Positions 55,519 to 64,000 of a stretch of 64,000 nucleotides of DNA are shown in pieces. Position 1 is the first letter of the stretch, and each line of letters opens with the position of its first letter. Under the pieces are notes generated by a model that saw nothing but the letters and a program-made list of their open reading frames with translations, did not search any database and was not told the DNA's origin. The position numbers and the translations under genes are program-made. The stretch comes from Firmicutes bacterium HGW-Firmicutes-7 (GTDB lineage: Bacteria > Bacillota > Clostridia > Lachnospirales > Vallitaleaceae): the NCBI GenBank assembly GCA_002841375.1, contig PGZO01000021.1, positions 1 through 64,000 of the forward strand, read 5' to 3'.

Positions 55519-56910
55519 TTATCCTACCATAACCTTTTCTTCCGGATTCCTAATTGTAGTCTTTCTTTTTTTATCCTTTAACGTAAATGCTACCATCATT
55601 GTAATCGGTCCTAATCGACCAATAAACATTGTAAAACACATTATAAGCTTACCCATTGACGACAACTCTGATGTAATACCAAGTGATAATCCTACTGTAC
55701 CAAACCCTGATACTGCTTCAAAAAATATATCCATAAAATTATATTTATTTAAAATTTCAATCTCAGTAAGAGATAGAAGCATTGTAGTAGATATTACAAC
55801 TGTTATACTAATCACCATAACTGCTAATGCTTTTTTAACAATGTCCCAAGAAATTCTTTTATTAAAGGCTTCAACATCGGCCCTTCCTCTTGTAACAGAT
55901 ACGACTGCTAAAAATATTATTCCAAAGGTTACCGTCTTAATACCACCAGAAGTACCCGCTGGGGACCCTCCGATAAACATTAATATGATGGTCATAAACT
56001 TCGAAGCATTATTCATTTGAGAAAGATTCATCGTATTAAATCCGGCAGTTCTCGTTGTAACAGATTGGAACAAGCTACCAAGTAATCTTTCATGAAAAGG
56101 CAATTCCCCAAGTGTATCAGGATTCATTCCTTCAACTACTAGAAAAAAGATAAAACCTACACCTATAAGTGCAACAGAAATAACCGTAACTAACTTTGTA
56201 TGAAGAGATAACTTATGAAAAGCTCTCCTAATTGGATATTTATATTTCTTCTTGTCTTTTATTAGCTTTATATAATCCAACCATACGGTAAATCCTAGTC
56301 CTCCTAATACTATTAACGTCATAATAGTAAAATTCACTAAAACATCTCCAAAATATGGTGTTAAGCTACTATCTCCCACAATGTCAAAGCCAGCATTACA
56401 TAATGCTGATACAGAGTGAAATATCCCCATAAATACACCATACCATTGATACTCTGGTACAAAGCGAATAGATAACAAAATAGCTCCTATGGCCTCAATT
56501 AATAGTGTTCCAAGAACGACATTTTTCGTTAACCTTACCATTCCTGATAAAGAATACTGATTAAGTGCTTCTTGAATAATTAACCTTTCCTTTAAACTAA
56601 TTTTTTTACCAAGTATTATAAACAAAGTTGTTGTGATCGTCATAAAACCTAAGCCGCCGATTTGGATAAGCGCTAAAATAGCAATTTTTCCAAACATCGT
56701 CCAATGCTCTAATGTATTAACTACTGCCAACCCCGTCACACATACTGCTGAAGTAGCTGTAAATAATGCATTTAACAAACCAATACTTTGTCCATCATTA
56801 CTAGAAATTGGAAGATTTAGTATTAAAGTGCCAATTAATATAATAAACAAAAACCCTAAAACAAGTATTTGTGTAGGTTTCAAATTCATTAGTATGCTTT
56901 TCTTTTCCAT
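55519..56910 (-). CDS. trkH: TrkH/KtrB family potassium transporter
   Basis: A 463-residue membrane protein with four M1-P-M2 repeats. Selectivity-filter segments appear as TAVCVTGLAV, SALCNAGFDI, TRTAGFNT and SGFGTVGLSLG. With TrkA it takes up K+ (Ktr type, coupled to Na+ or membrane potential). The start follows CGGAGG. Probably first of trkH-trkA-methylase. Confidence 0.95.
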   Translation of the reverse strand: MEKKSILMNLKPTQILVLGFLFIILIGTLILNLPISSNDGQSIGLLNALFTATSAVCVTGLAVVNTLEHWTMFGKIAILALIQIGGLGFMTITTTLFIILGKKISLKERLIIQEALNQYSLSGMVRLTKNVVLGTLLIEAIGAILLSIRFVPEYQWYGVFMGIFHSVSALCNAGFDIVGDSSLTPYFGDVLVNFTIMTLIVLGGLGFTVWLDYIKLIKDKKKYKYPIRRAFHKLSLHTKLVTVISVALIGVGFIFFLVVEGMNPDTLGELPFHERLLGSLFQSVTTRTAGFNTMNLSQMNNASKFMTIILMFIGGSPAGTSGGIKTVTFGIIFLAVVSVTRGRADVEAFNKRISWDIVKKALAVMVISITVVISTTMLLSLTEIEILNKYNFMDIFFEAVSGFGTVGLSLGITSELSSMGKLIMCFTMFIGRLGPITMMVAFTLKDKKRKTTIRNPEEKVMVG

Positions 56911-57059
56911 TAATTGCCTCCGTAAGTATATAATAACCTTCGTATATTATAACGCATGTTCATGATTATGACAATTATAATTCAGTAATACACCAAGTTT
57001 TAACTTTTTACATTTTCATCTATATTTCGTAGGCATAAATCTGTTTTCACAAAAACTTC

Positions 57060-57088
57060 TTGACAGCATTATCTTGCTGGTGTACTAT
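57060..57088 (+). promoter_or_regulatory. Promoter of the GntR-ABC operon
   Basis: A perfect TTGACA, a 17-base spacer and TACTAT (5 of 6) lie 32 bases before the GntR gene. As with other YtrA regulators, the operator probably overlaps it. Confidence 0.8.
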
Positions 57089-57119
57089 TTACCTATGACA
57101 CGCATGCAGGAGGGCTAAT

Positions 57120-57476
57120 ATGGAGTTCAATACGAGTATACCAATATATCTTCAAGTTATGGATACATTAAAAAAGCAATTAATCCTAGGCGTATTGAAG
57201 CCGGGAGATCAGCTTCCTTCGACAAGGATTCTAGCTAGCTTATACAATGTCAATCCCAATACTGCCGCTAGAATCTACAAAGAGTTGGAACTAGAAAAAA
57301 TTTGTTTTACAAAAAGAGGCTTAGGAACCTTTGTCACAGATTCTGAAGAGACCATTTTAAAGCTAAGAGAACCAATGGCTAACAAAGCGATCGATCACTT
57401 CATCGCAGAGATGACACAATTGGGATATAATTTCTCGGATATGATAAAAATCATTAAAGAAAGAGAGTGTGAATAA
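57120..57476 (+). CDS. GntR family regulator, YtrA subfamily
   Basis: A 118-residue regulator that is mostly one winged-helix domain (IPIYLQVMDTLKKQLILG, then PSTRILASLYNVNPNTA). The short tail with no ligand domain is typical of YtrA-type proteins, which usually repress their adjacent ABC genes in response to cell-envelope stress or peptide antibiotics. The start follows AGGAGGG. It overlaps or abuts the ATP-binding subunit gene. Confidence 0.93.
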   Translation: MEFNTSIPIYLQVMDTLKKQLILGVLKPGDQLPSTRILASLYNVNPNTAARIYKELELEKICFTKRGLGTFVTDSEETILKLREPMANKAIDHFIAEMTQLGYNFSDMIKIIKERECE

Positions 57477-57477
57477 C

Positions 57478-58173
57478 ATGGCTTTATTACAAACTAATAA
57501 TTTAAGTAAAAGATTCGCAAAAACATTGGCCGTTGATGAAGCTACTATAACGCTAGAACCTGGAAAAATATACGGGTTGTTAGGACCAAATGGTAGTGGT
57601 AAGTCAACACTTATGAAAATGATAGCAGGTCTTGTTCATCCATCTAAAGGCGATATTCAAGTTTTAGGTGGTCCAGTCGGGGTAGAATCAAAAAAACACA
57701 TAGCTTATATGACAACGGAACAATATTTATATGAATACATGACCATTAAAACAGTAGGTCAATTTCATATTGACTTCTATAAAGATTTTGAATTTGATAC
57801 TTACAATAAATTAATTGATACAATGAAGCTTGATATGAAAATGAAAGTATCTTCCTTATCCTCTGGCATGGCTTCTAAATTAAAAATTGCAGCGACTATG
57901 TCTCGTAATGCAAAACTATATATGCTAGATGAGCCATTAAATGGAATAGATTTAGTTGCTAGAGATCAAATTATTAATACAATAATCGAGCGAGCTACCC
58001 CTGAAAATACATTGCTTATCTCAAGTCATCTTATTGATGAAATGGAAAAAATATTAGATGAAGTTATTTTCATTAAACAGGGCAAAATTGTTGTTATGGG
58101 AAACGCTGAAGAAATAAGGGAGAAAAACGAAAAATCAATTGTTGATCTTTATAGGGAGGTGTATGGCGTATGA
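57478..58173 (+). CDS. ABC transporter ATP-binding protein
   Basis: A 231-residue ATPase: Walker A GPNGSGKST (about 36-44), signature LSSGMASKLKIA in place of LSGGQ (Ser for the second Gly), Walker B LYMLDEPLNGID, and H loop SSHLIDE. It works with the permease encoded next, overlapping by 4 bases. The start is ATG 57478; a GTG at 57469 overlaps the GntR end. The substrate is unknown. Confidence 0.93.
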   Translation: MALLQTNNLSKRFAKTLAVDEATITLEPGKIYGLLGPNGSGKSTLMKMIAGLVHPSKGDIQVLGGPVGVESKKHIAYMTTEQYLYEYMTIKTVGQFHIDFYKDFEFDTYNKLIDTMKLDMKMKVSSLSSGMASKLKIAATMSRNAKLYMLDEPLNGIDLVARDQIINTIIERATPENTLLISSHLIDEMEKILDEVIFIKQGKIVVMGNAEEIREKNEKSIVDLYREVYGV

Positions 58174-58979
58174 TGAAATTAATAAAATATGAAATTCTGA
58201 GAAAACAAAACAACATCTTTATTGCAATAGCCATCTTAGCATTTTTAGAACTTGGCATATTATTTGGGTTATATAAAGGTGGGCAATGGCTAACACTCTC
58301 TGTATTCTTTATATTTATTATGGTTACTTGTGGAATCCTCACCGTTTTTATAGACACCGTTCGATCGTATTCTTTTGATTTAAACCAAAAACAGGGTTAT
58401 TCCCTCTTTTTAACCCCAACTAGTGGTTATAAAATAATTGGTGCAAAAGGGCTCGTCAGTTTAATAGAATTATTAACTGTTGTACTTGTAGTATTTGGCC
58501 TAATGGTAATTAACTTTCAGTTCACCAAGTACTTGTACTATGATTCCGTAAATGAAGTCACTGCTCAAATAATTCGCTTTATAAACGAATCTAATATATT
58601 GCCTTCCTTAAGCCAAACCTTTTTATTCGTAACGGCAAGCACCTTTGAATGGTTTACAGTTATTATGATTGCAATTCTTGCAATCACATTAAGAAAAACA
58701 ATATTATCGGATTCAAAGATTGGTTGGATAATAAGCTTAGCTTTCTTTATTGCACTATATACTGCTATGGAGTTGATTAATGCAACAGCTCTTGCATCCT
58801 TTGGTTTTATCGGCGACATGACGGATCTGACAAGAATATCTTCCACAACCCCAGATCCATCAATTATTACTGGCTACATTTATAAGTATCTTGGTATTTC
58901 ATCAATATTGTTTCCAATATATATTGGAATATTGTTCTATTTTTCTGGTAAGCTCTTGAACAAACGTGTAGACCTATAA
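58170..58979 (+). CDS. ABC transporter permease (ABC-2-like)
   Basis: A 269-residue membrane protein with six predicted segments. It begins in the ATGA overlap with the ATPase gene, so translation is coupled. The family is the loose permease type that pairs with YtrA regulators. Export of an antimicrobial or lipid is possible but unproven. Confidence 0.85.
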   Translation: MMKLIKYEILRKQNNIFIAIAILAFLELGILFGLYKGGQWLTLSVFFIFIMVTCGILTVFIDTVRSYSFDLNQKQGYSLFLTPTSGYKIIGAKGLVSLIELLTVVLVVFGLMVINFQFTKYLYYDSVNEVTAQIIRFINESNILPSLSQTFLFVTASTFEWFTVIMIAILAITLRKTILSDSKIGWIISLAFFIALYTAMELINATALASFGFIGDMTDLTRISSTTPDPSIITGYIYKYLGISSILFPIYIGILFYFSGKLLNKRVDL

Positions 58980-58987
58980 TAATATTG

Positions 58988-59023
58988 CACCTAGTAACAT
59001 ATAGTGTTACTAGGTGTTTTTTT
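58988..59023 (+). terminator. Terminator of the GntR-ABC operon
   Basis: CACCTAGTAAC pairs with GTTACTAGGTG and is followed by seven Ts. Confidence 0.9.
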
Positions 59024-59058
59024 GTCCAATAAAAAAGTTATTATTTACGAAAGGGGAC

Positions 59059-60882
59059 TTGACTATAAAACTCAGTAAGCGATTACAATACTCATTAATT
59101 TTCACTACAATCTCTTTAAGCTTCTTTATTTTATTATTCATCTATAAAACACATCTAGCTTCAACTGCTACGCTATTACATAAAGAAGAAATTCTAACAA
59201 GCTATACACATGAAAGCATTCAAAAAGAAATGAATGATTTCGACGCATATACCCTCTACTTAGTGTCTGACATATTAAGCGCATCCCCTCTATCTGCAAC
59301 TTTTATGTACCATGATTTAGAAATACTTGGCTTAGAAGGATTAGCCTATAAGTTAGATGACTTCTCGCCAACTTCTTTTAGTGAACGTATTTATAAGGCT
59401 AAACAGGTATTAGAAAAATTAAATACAATAGATTATAATTTTCTTAATGAAGAGCAAAAATTAACCTATGAAATGCTGGAATTTCAAAATCAGCTTGCTG
59501 TAGCCAGCGAACCCTACATATATTATAGTCATATAATCGAACCAAGTTCAGGAATTCAAATGAACCTACTCCTTTCATTGATACAAATTGAACTTTCATC
59601 AAAAGAAGACGTAGATGCATATTTAACACGACTTAAGCAAGTACCAAGGTTATTTAGTCAATTAATAGATTATGAGAAGGTTAAGTCAATTAAAGGTTTG
59701 CAAATGCCTAGTGAGTTATATGATTTAGTTATCGTACAACTTGAGAATTTATTAGTAGACCCAGAGAATTTCATTCTATACCTATCCTTTGAAGAAAGAA
59801 TCAATCAAATCCCGAATATGGATCGGGAAACAAAAGAAGCCTATAAGTTTGCCTGCCTCTCCATTATTGAGGATCAAATATATCCTGCCTATGAAGAACT
59901 AATCACTTCAATCCATGACCTCAAAGTTTATTCTACTACGAATCAAGGTGTTTGTTCTTTTCAAAATGGTCAAGACTATTATAAATACATTATAAAAAAA
60001 GAAACTTCTTATGACATGTCAGTTGAAGCCCTTAGAACTTGGGTAACAAATGAGCTATATACTACAATGGGTATGGTAGAACAACTATATGCTGACTATC
60101 CTGAGCTGATGGACTATGAAGATTTTACTTCACAATTACCAACCTATAATAGTATGGAAGAATTATATGCCATAGAAGAACAATGCTTGGATGAACAATT
60201 TTATGACTATGACATTGATCGGGCATCAGAACATATTATTCCAAACTACATAGAAGAATATGTAGCCGCTGGCTTTTACTTTCCTATAGCCATTGATGGT
60301 GAAGAATATGGTAATATGTATTTACAAGAAAGCGCATATAAAAGCATTAATACAACAACCCTGGAATTATACTTTCACGAAAATATTCCTGGTCATCATA
60401 TGTATTTTAGTAGATTTTATGCAAGTGATTTACCTTTGATACGAAAAGTATGCTCGTGGCTACCTTATGAAGAAGGATGGGCTCAATATGTTCAAGGATT
60501 GAGTATAGATTATTATGGTTTAGATGAACCTTTTACACAACTGTTAAAATTGACAAGAAAGTTGTCTTATTATTATATGTTGCTTTTAGATCTTAGATAT
60601 CATTATGATGGGATTAGCGCCGAAGAAGCCCTCCAAGCCTTTTTAGACTTGGGCTTCCCTGAAATCTCAGCCAAAAAAATTATCACCCGTATGATAGCAC
60701 ATCCAGGTGAAATCATACACTATGTATATGGCTGCTATAAAATAGAAGAGTATTTGAATCAATGTAAGCAATCACTCGGAAGCCAATTCGATATAAAAGA
60801 CTTTCATGAAATGATCTTATCAAATGCTGAATTGCCTTTTACAACAATGGATAAAATAATTGAAAAATATATCAATCATTAA
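59059..60882 (+). CDS. DUF885 family protein, probable metallo-hydrolase
   Basis: About 607 residues. An N-terminal hydrophobic segment (about 10-30) suggests a membrane anchor. The C-terminal DUF885 domain has FHENIPGHHMYFSRF, an HExxxGH-type zinc site, and EEGWAQYVQG. The family resembles M3/M32-type zinc peptidases but is uncharacterised. Start uncertain: no ATG fits. I use TTG 59059, two bases after GGGG, but ATA 59065 would have better spacing. A GTG at 59014 lies inside the preceding terminator and is rejected. Confidence 0.75.
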   Translation: MTIKLSKRLQYSLIFTTISLSFFILLFIYKTHLASTATLLHKEEILTSYTHESIQKEMNDFDAYTLYLVSDILSASPLSATFMYHDLEILGLEGLAYKLDDFSPTSFSERIYKAKQVLEKLNTIDYNFLNEEQKLTYEMLEFQNQLAVASEPYIYYSHIIEPSSGIQMNLLLSLIQIELSSKEDVDAYLTRLKQVPRLFSQLIDYEKVKSIKGLQMPSELYDLVIVQLENLLVDPENFILYLSFEERINQIPNMDRETKEAYKFACLSIIEDQIYPAYEELITSIHDLKVYSTTNQGVCSFQNGQDYYKYIIKKETSYDMSVEALRTWVTNELYTTMGMVEQLYADYPELMDYEDFTSQLPTYNSMEELYAIEEQCLDEQFYDYDIDRASEHIIPNYIEEYVAAGFYFPIAIDGEEYGNMYLQESAYKSINTTTLELYFHENIPGHHMYFSRFYASDLPLIRKVCSWLPYEEGWAQYVQGLSIDYYGLDEPFTQLLKLTRKLSYYYMLLLDLRYHYDGISAEEALQAFLDLGFPEISAKKIITRMIAHPGEIIHYVYGCYKIEEYLNQCKQSLGSQFDIKDFHEMILSNAELPFTTMDKIIEKYINH

Positions 60883-61684
60883 GTCTAGCATAAAGCTCTC
60901 GTTTAATTTTTATTTTGTTTATAACTAAGCTTGCAAAAATCCATATTATTAACAATCCGAAAGCAATAAAAAACGGAACAGTTAATGTCATGGAATATGG
61001 ATAAAAAACAGTATTTACTGCAATGCCCTTTTGCGTCATAATAACTGAACTGCTACCTTCTAGACTCCTCAATTCGGTTAATGCCCTAAGGGCAAACATA
61101 TTAAAATAAGAAATTTTCATCACAACAAAATTTATCAAAAATATAAACATGCTAGCTAACGAGAAATATATAACCAACTTTATACCTTTTAACTCCTTAA
61201 GCGCTAAAAGTAGGCCGATTGATACAAGTGCTAACAACACCATCACAATATATGAAATTATATAAATAATATGTAAAAAAGAAAATATTGAAAATCCTTC
61301 GTTACCTTGTTCATCTTGAATCGTTTTATAATTGTCAAAATAATCAAAAACATAAATCACTAAATCTACAGGCGATGCTTCGACAAATACACCTTCATAT
61401 ATTTTTTGCTCTTTAACATTTAATTCCTTATACTCTTTTGAGATAATATTTTTAGGCATTCTAACAAAACCATGATAAGTTGTACTGCCACCTAGCTCAA
61501 ACCAAGGAAATACAGTCATCAATATGAAAAGCCCTATTATTGCAATTAGAATAATACGAGTTTTTTTTACAGTTCCTAGTTCCTTCTTATTGTTCACTTC
61601 TTCTTTATTTTTAGAATCTATCTGTTGTTTTATCTGTTCATCTTCTTGATCAATAATCTCTTGAATTATATCTTCAACCTCCAT
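60872..61684 (-). CDS. Membrane protein of unknown function
   Basis: A 270-residue protein with a ~35-residue acidic and lysine-rich N-terminal tail and four membrane segments (about 42-62, 135-160, 170-195, 230-260). I do not recognise a family. The ATG at 61684 follows GGAAGGAG; the ATG at 61708 does not. Its 3' end overlaps the convergent DUF885 gene by 11 bases. Confidence 0.7.
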   Translation of the reverse strand: MEVEDIIQEIIDQEDEQIKQQIDSKNKEEVNNKKELGTVKKTRIILIAIIGLFILMTVFPWFELGGSTTYHGFVRMPKNIISKEYKELNVKEQKIYEGVFVEASPVDLVIYVFDYFDNYKTIQDEQGNEGFSIFSFLHIIYIISYIVMVLLALVSIGLLLALKELKGIKLVIYFSLASMFIFLINFVVMKISYFNMFALRALTELRSLEGSSSVIMTQKGIAVNTVFYPYSMTLTVPFFIAFGLLIIWIFASLVINKIKIKRELYARLND

Positions 61685-61771
61685 TGAATGCTCCTTCCAT
61701 CCTATCAAACTCTTATTTTAATTTGTCTTATAATTTTACCATATCCTTTAGTAAAATGGTAACAAATCATA

Positions 61772-62230
61772 TCACTTTTTTTTGGGGTCTTGCACCCATC
61801 TAAAAAAAACAAACACGCCAATCGCTATTAGCCCTACCATTGCACCTATGCTATCTATCATAACATCAAAAAGACTACTTGTTCTTTCAATAGAAAGACT
61901 TTGAAACATCTCATCTATAAATGCAATGCAAATTGATATGATTCCACTTAATAAAAGTGATGGAATCATTCTTTTAAAAATGTTATGAAGAGCAGATACT
62001 AGTAATACTGCAAGAACCATAAATTCAAAAATATGAGCAAGCTTTCGTATGGTATAATGAATTGTAGCAAAATTGTAAGAATAATCCCCCTTACTATGTA
62101 ACAAGGTCTCAACTTTTTTTGCAATACCAGATGAAAGACTATTCGTAGTATTTCCACTTTGGGCAGAGAATCCGAGAATAAGAATAAGAAAAAGAATAAG
62201 TATTATAGCTGGAAAATATCTCTTCATCAT
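61772..62230 (-). CDS. VanZ-like family membrane protein
   Basis: A 152-residue protein with four membrane segments. GFSAQSG near the N-terminus, RKLAHIFEFMVLAVLL in the middle and FIDEMFQS later are the VanZ-like signatures. VanZ gives low-level teicoplanin resistance in enterococci; most homologues have unknown roles. The start follows AGGAGTG (ATG 62230 or 62227). Confidence 0.88.
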   Translation of the reverse strand: MMKRYFPAIILILFLILILGFSAQSGNTTNSLSSGIAKKVETLLHSKGDYSYNFATIHYTIRKLAHIFEFMVLAVLLVSALHNIFKRMIPSLLLSGIISICIAFIDEMFQSLSIERTSSLFDVMIDSIGAMVGLIAIGVFVFFRWVQDPKKK

Positions 62231-62358
62231 ATTTTTTCACTCCTAAATACGATCTATGTTTTTTAGTGTAACACAAGTATAAAGGAAAAATGATTACTAT
62301 GCAAGACATACTCCTTTGAATAGTAGAAAGTTATTATCCTTAAAATCATACAAAAAAC

Positions 62359-62399
62359 AAGCCGAAAACCTCTGCACTACTGCAGCTTTTTTTCGGCTT
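62359..62399 (-). terminator. Terminator of pfkA
   Basis: AAGCCGAAAA pairs with TTTTCGGCTT, with an inner CTGCAGTAGTGCAG hairpin, then GTTTTTTG on the minus strand. Confidence 0.85.
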
Positions 62400-62419
62400 T
62401 AGATTACCATAATAATATC

Positions 62420-63397
62420 CTATCTTGTTTCTAACAGTTTACTTATATCATACCTAAAATCGGAAAAATGCTTTTCCATCGTTAATCCTTCATCAATATC
62501 GAAATCCACATACTTACCATTTTTAAAGGCAACAACTCTATTGCTTTTTCCTTCACATAAGAGATCCACTGCATAAGCGCCCATCATTGATGCATGCATT
62601 CTGTCAAGTGCTGTTGGGCTGCCTCCTCGTTGTAAGTGTCCGAGTATTGTAGCTCTACTTTCGATACCAGTTACTCGCTCAATTTTTTCCGCTAATTCTA
62701 TTGACCCACCTACACCTTCAGCAATAATAATCAGGTTATGTTTTTTTCCTTTTTTCCTATTTTCAATTACTCGTCTTATAATTTCATTTTCATCCATATC
62801 TGGTCTTTCAGGGATAATAATTTCCTCTGCACCATTAACAATACCACACCACAAGGCTATATAGCCCGCATCTCTTCCCATCACTTCAACAATAGAACAT
62901 CTTTCATGTGACGTTGATGTATCTCTTATTCTATCTATGTTTTCCATTGCAGTATTAACTGCTGTGTCAAATCCAATCGTATAATCTGTACATCCAATAT
63001 CCAGATCAATTGTACCGGGAACGCCGATCGTATTTATTCCTAAGTTTGATAGTTTTTCTGCTCCTCTAAAAGAACCATCTCCGCCAATTACTACCAGGCC
63101 ATCAATACCAAACACCTTACACATATCTGCACCTCTTTGTTGCCCTTCAGGTGTTAAAAACTCTTTACATCTTGCTGTATATAAAATTGTTCCACCTTTT
63201 TGAATTGTATCCGAAACACTCTTCGATTCCATTTCAAATATTTCGCCACTAATTAACCCATTATAACCTTTTCGTATTCCCATAACTTTTTTTCCTTGTG
63301 CCAATGCCGTTCTAACCACTGCACGTATTGCCGCATTCATTCCAGGTGCATCTCCACCGCTTGTAAGAACACCAATTGTTGATATTTCTTTATTCAT
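62420..63397 (-). CDS. pfkA: ATP-dependent 6-phosphofructokinase
   Basis: The committing kinase of glycolysis. ATP and sugar sites: GVLTSGGDAPGMNAAIRAV, GGDGSFRGAEKL (Gly104-type, ATP-dependent form), TIDLDIGCTDYTIGFDTA with the catalytic Asp in DID, and GHLQRGGSPTA. Length 325. The ATG at 63397 follows GGAGG; the ATG at 63424 does not. It lies downstream of dnaE, a conserved order in Firmicutes, with a MITE copy between. Its best promoter borrows a -35 from that element. Confidence 0.97.
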   Translation of the reverse strand: MNKEISTIGVLTSGGDAPGMNAAIRAVVRTALAQGKKVMGIRKGYNGLISGEIFEMESKSVSDTIQKGGTILYTARCKEFLTPEGQQRGADMCKVFGIDGLVVIGGDGSFRGAEKLSNLGINTIGVPGTIDLDIGCTDYTIGFDTAVNTAMENIDRIRDTSTSHERCSIVEVMGRDAGYIALWCGIVNGAEEIIIPERPDMDENEIIRRVIENRKKGKKHNLIIIAEGVGGSIELAEKIERVTGIESRATILGHLQRGGSPTALDRMHASMMGAYAVDLLCEGKSNRVVAFKNGKYVDFDIDEGLTMEKHFSDFRYDISKLLETR

Positions 63398-63491
63398 TAT
63401 ATTACCTCCATGATATTTCATCAAACTATATAATTAAACGGAGTTATCCTCCTGCTTCCTTTGAAAGTGGGTGACCCTTCAACGATGTGCA

Positions 63492-63521
63492 ATAATACTA
63501 AAACAATGGTTGTAGCGTCAA
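63492..63521 (-). promoter_or_regulatory. Candidate pfkA promoter formed across the MITE edge
   Basis: On the minus strand, TTGACG inside the terminal repeat of copy B, an 18-base spacer and TATTAT in the flanking DNA. Predicted start about 63485 with a leader of about 88 bases. Confidence 0.55.
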
Positions 63522-63627
63522 AAGTAAGTTAGTTCTAATTCTTACACAACATATAGCGATAGTTAAAGCATCCATGCACTATATGTTGTGCAAGAAAGAA
63601 CAACTATATACTTTTGACACTATAACC
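63508..63627. mobile_element. MITE-like 120-bp inverted-repeat element, copy B
   Basis: Ends GGTTGTAGCGTCAAAAGTA and TACTTTTGACACTATAACC are inverted repeats with two mismatches in 19. The interior (for example CAACATATAG and CTATATGTTG) is also self-complementary. A 6-bp direct repeat AACAAT flanks it (63502-63507 and 63628-63633). It matches copy A in inverse orientation and has the same length. Confidence 0.85.
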
Positions 63628-63685
63628 AACAATTGATTTATTTTTTCCATTGCTTTATAAGCATTACTATTGTATTACATTTTTC

Positions 63686-64000
63686 TCAAAATTTCAACAC
63701 TCTTTCCTTAACTTTTACATTGTTTTCTCCAGCAATTTTTTCAAAGGCTTCTAGAGATTCTTTTGTCAAGCGTATATTATAATTCTTTAATTCTCTTTTC
63801 ATATTTTCTTTTTGAAGATATAAAACAACCTGATGATTACCAAATAGTTGTTCCATGCTATTTTCTAGTGCTTCTCGTTTATTCTCATAATCGGCTTCAT
63901 CATTAAACCTGATAAATAGTTTTTTCTCAATTACATCATCAAATCTATCTATCTGGCTACAAATTAATTTAGCGTTTTGTTCATCCCCTATGCTCACTCT
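63686..64000 (-). CDS. dnaE: DNA polymerase III alpha subunit, C-terminal end (partial)
   Basis: About 104 residues, open to the right edge, so the 5' part is missing. The beta-rich KKLFIRFNDEADYENKREAL segment and helical tail match the C-terminus of the DnaE replicative polymerase subunit, not PolC. The position directly before pfkA supports this. The sequence is too short for active-site evidence. Confidence 0.8.
   Translation of the reverse strand, partial: RVSIGDEQNAKLICSQIDRFDDVIEKKLFIRFNDEADYENKREALENSMEQLFGNHQVVLYLQKENMKRELKNYNIRLTKESLEAFEKIAGENNVKVKERVLKF

Overview
The window is low-GC, anaerobic Firmicutes chromosome, most likely a member of class Clostridia near the Lachnospirales. 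This rests on the 16S 5' end at the left edge, strong Shine-Dalgarno sites throughout, a multimeric [FeFe] hydrogenase operon, a dnaE-pfkA pair, the UPF0735 ACT protein next to hom and lysC, and an M-type PTS gene set. The species cannot be named from this sequence. It is mainly core chromosome: I see no prophage, conjugative element, insertion sequence with transposase, or CRISPR array.

Layout. 1-7.6 kb: 16S rRNA running off the left edge behind a consensus promoter, two tRNA-Ser genes, ispD, ferritin, tsaD, a membrane-anchored protein, RNase Z, a small zinc-ribbon protein and a Lon-family protease with a decayed ATP-binding loop. 7.8-11.2 kb: tsaB, tsaE and tex. 11.4-15.5 kb: an aspartate-family amino acid operon (ACT regulator, hom, a phosphoglycerate-mutase-like putative homoserine kinase, lysC). 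15.7-20 kb: cheW, prfB (with its programmed +1 frameshift) and secA. 20.4-24.9 kb: a TIM-barrel/acyl-CoA-ligase fusion, an HPP membrane protein and a repeat-built lipoprotein. 24.9-29.9 kb: a PRD/PTS regulator divergent from an ascorbate-type PTS operon (IIA, IIB, IIC) followed by an HPr paralogue. 30-36.8 kb: hpf, a gene-free stretch of about 0.8 kb with a small DnaA-box cluster, then PHP-hydC-[2Fe-2S]-hydB-hydA. 37-39.7 kb: a hybrid kinase, Hpt and receiver phosphorelay. 39.7-45 kb: TetR, a GH2 protein lacking the usual nucleophile, an unknown protein and a MarR regulator. 45.2-52.9 kb: a probable seven-gene run (THUMP methyltransferase, papain-like protease, DHH phosphoesterase, lipase-like hydrolase, degenerate GGDEF, TPR-GGDEF, PilZ). 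53-64 kb: DUF1189, trkH-trkA-rRNA methylase, a YtrA-type GntR/ABC operon, DUF885, VanZ, pfkA and the 3' end of dnaE.

The most notable non-coding find is a 120-bp terminal-inverted-repeat element present twice in opposite orientation (20113-20232 and 63508-63627). The copies are roughly 88% identical by hand count. Each is flanked by a direct repeat (ATCATGT and AACAAT), which is what a non-autonomous transposed element (MITE) would leave. Its outward-facing ends carry TTGAC(A/G) hexamers, and at pfkA one of these pairs with a flanking TATTAT at 18-bp spacing. A hairpin at 39045-39088 and a fragment at 36962-36985 look like reduced relatives. The leading protein-level finds are the GH2 enzyme with Ala at the nucleophile position, the epimerase/acyl-CoA-ligase fusion, and the lipoprotein with two nested kinds of repeats.
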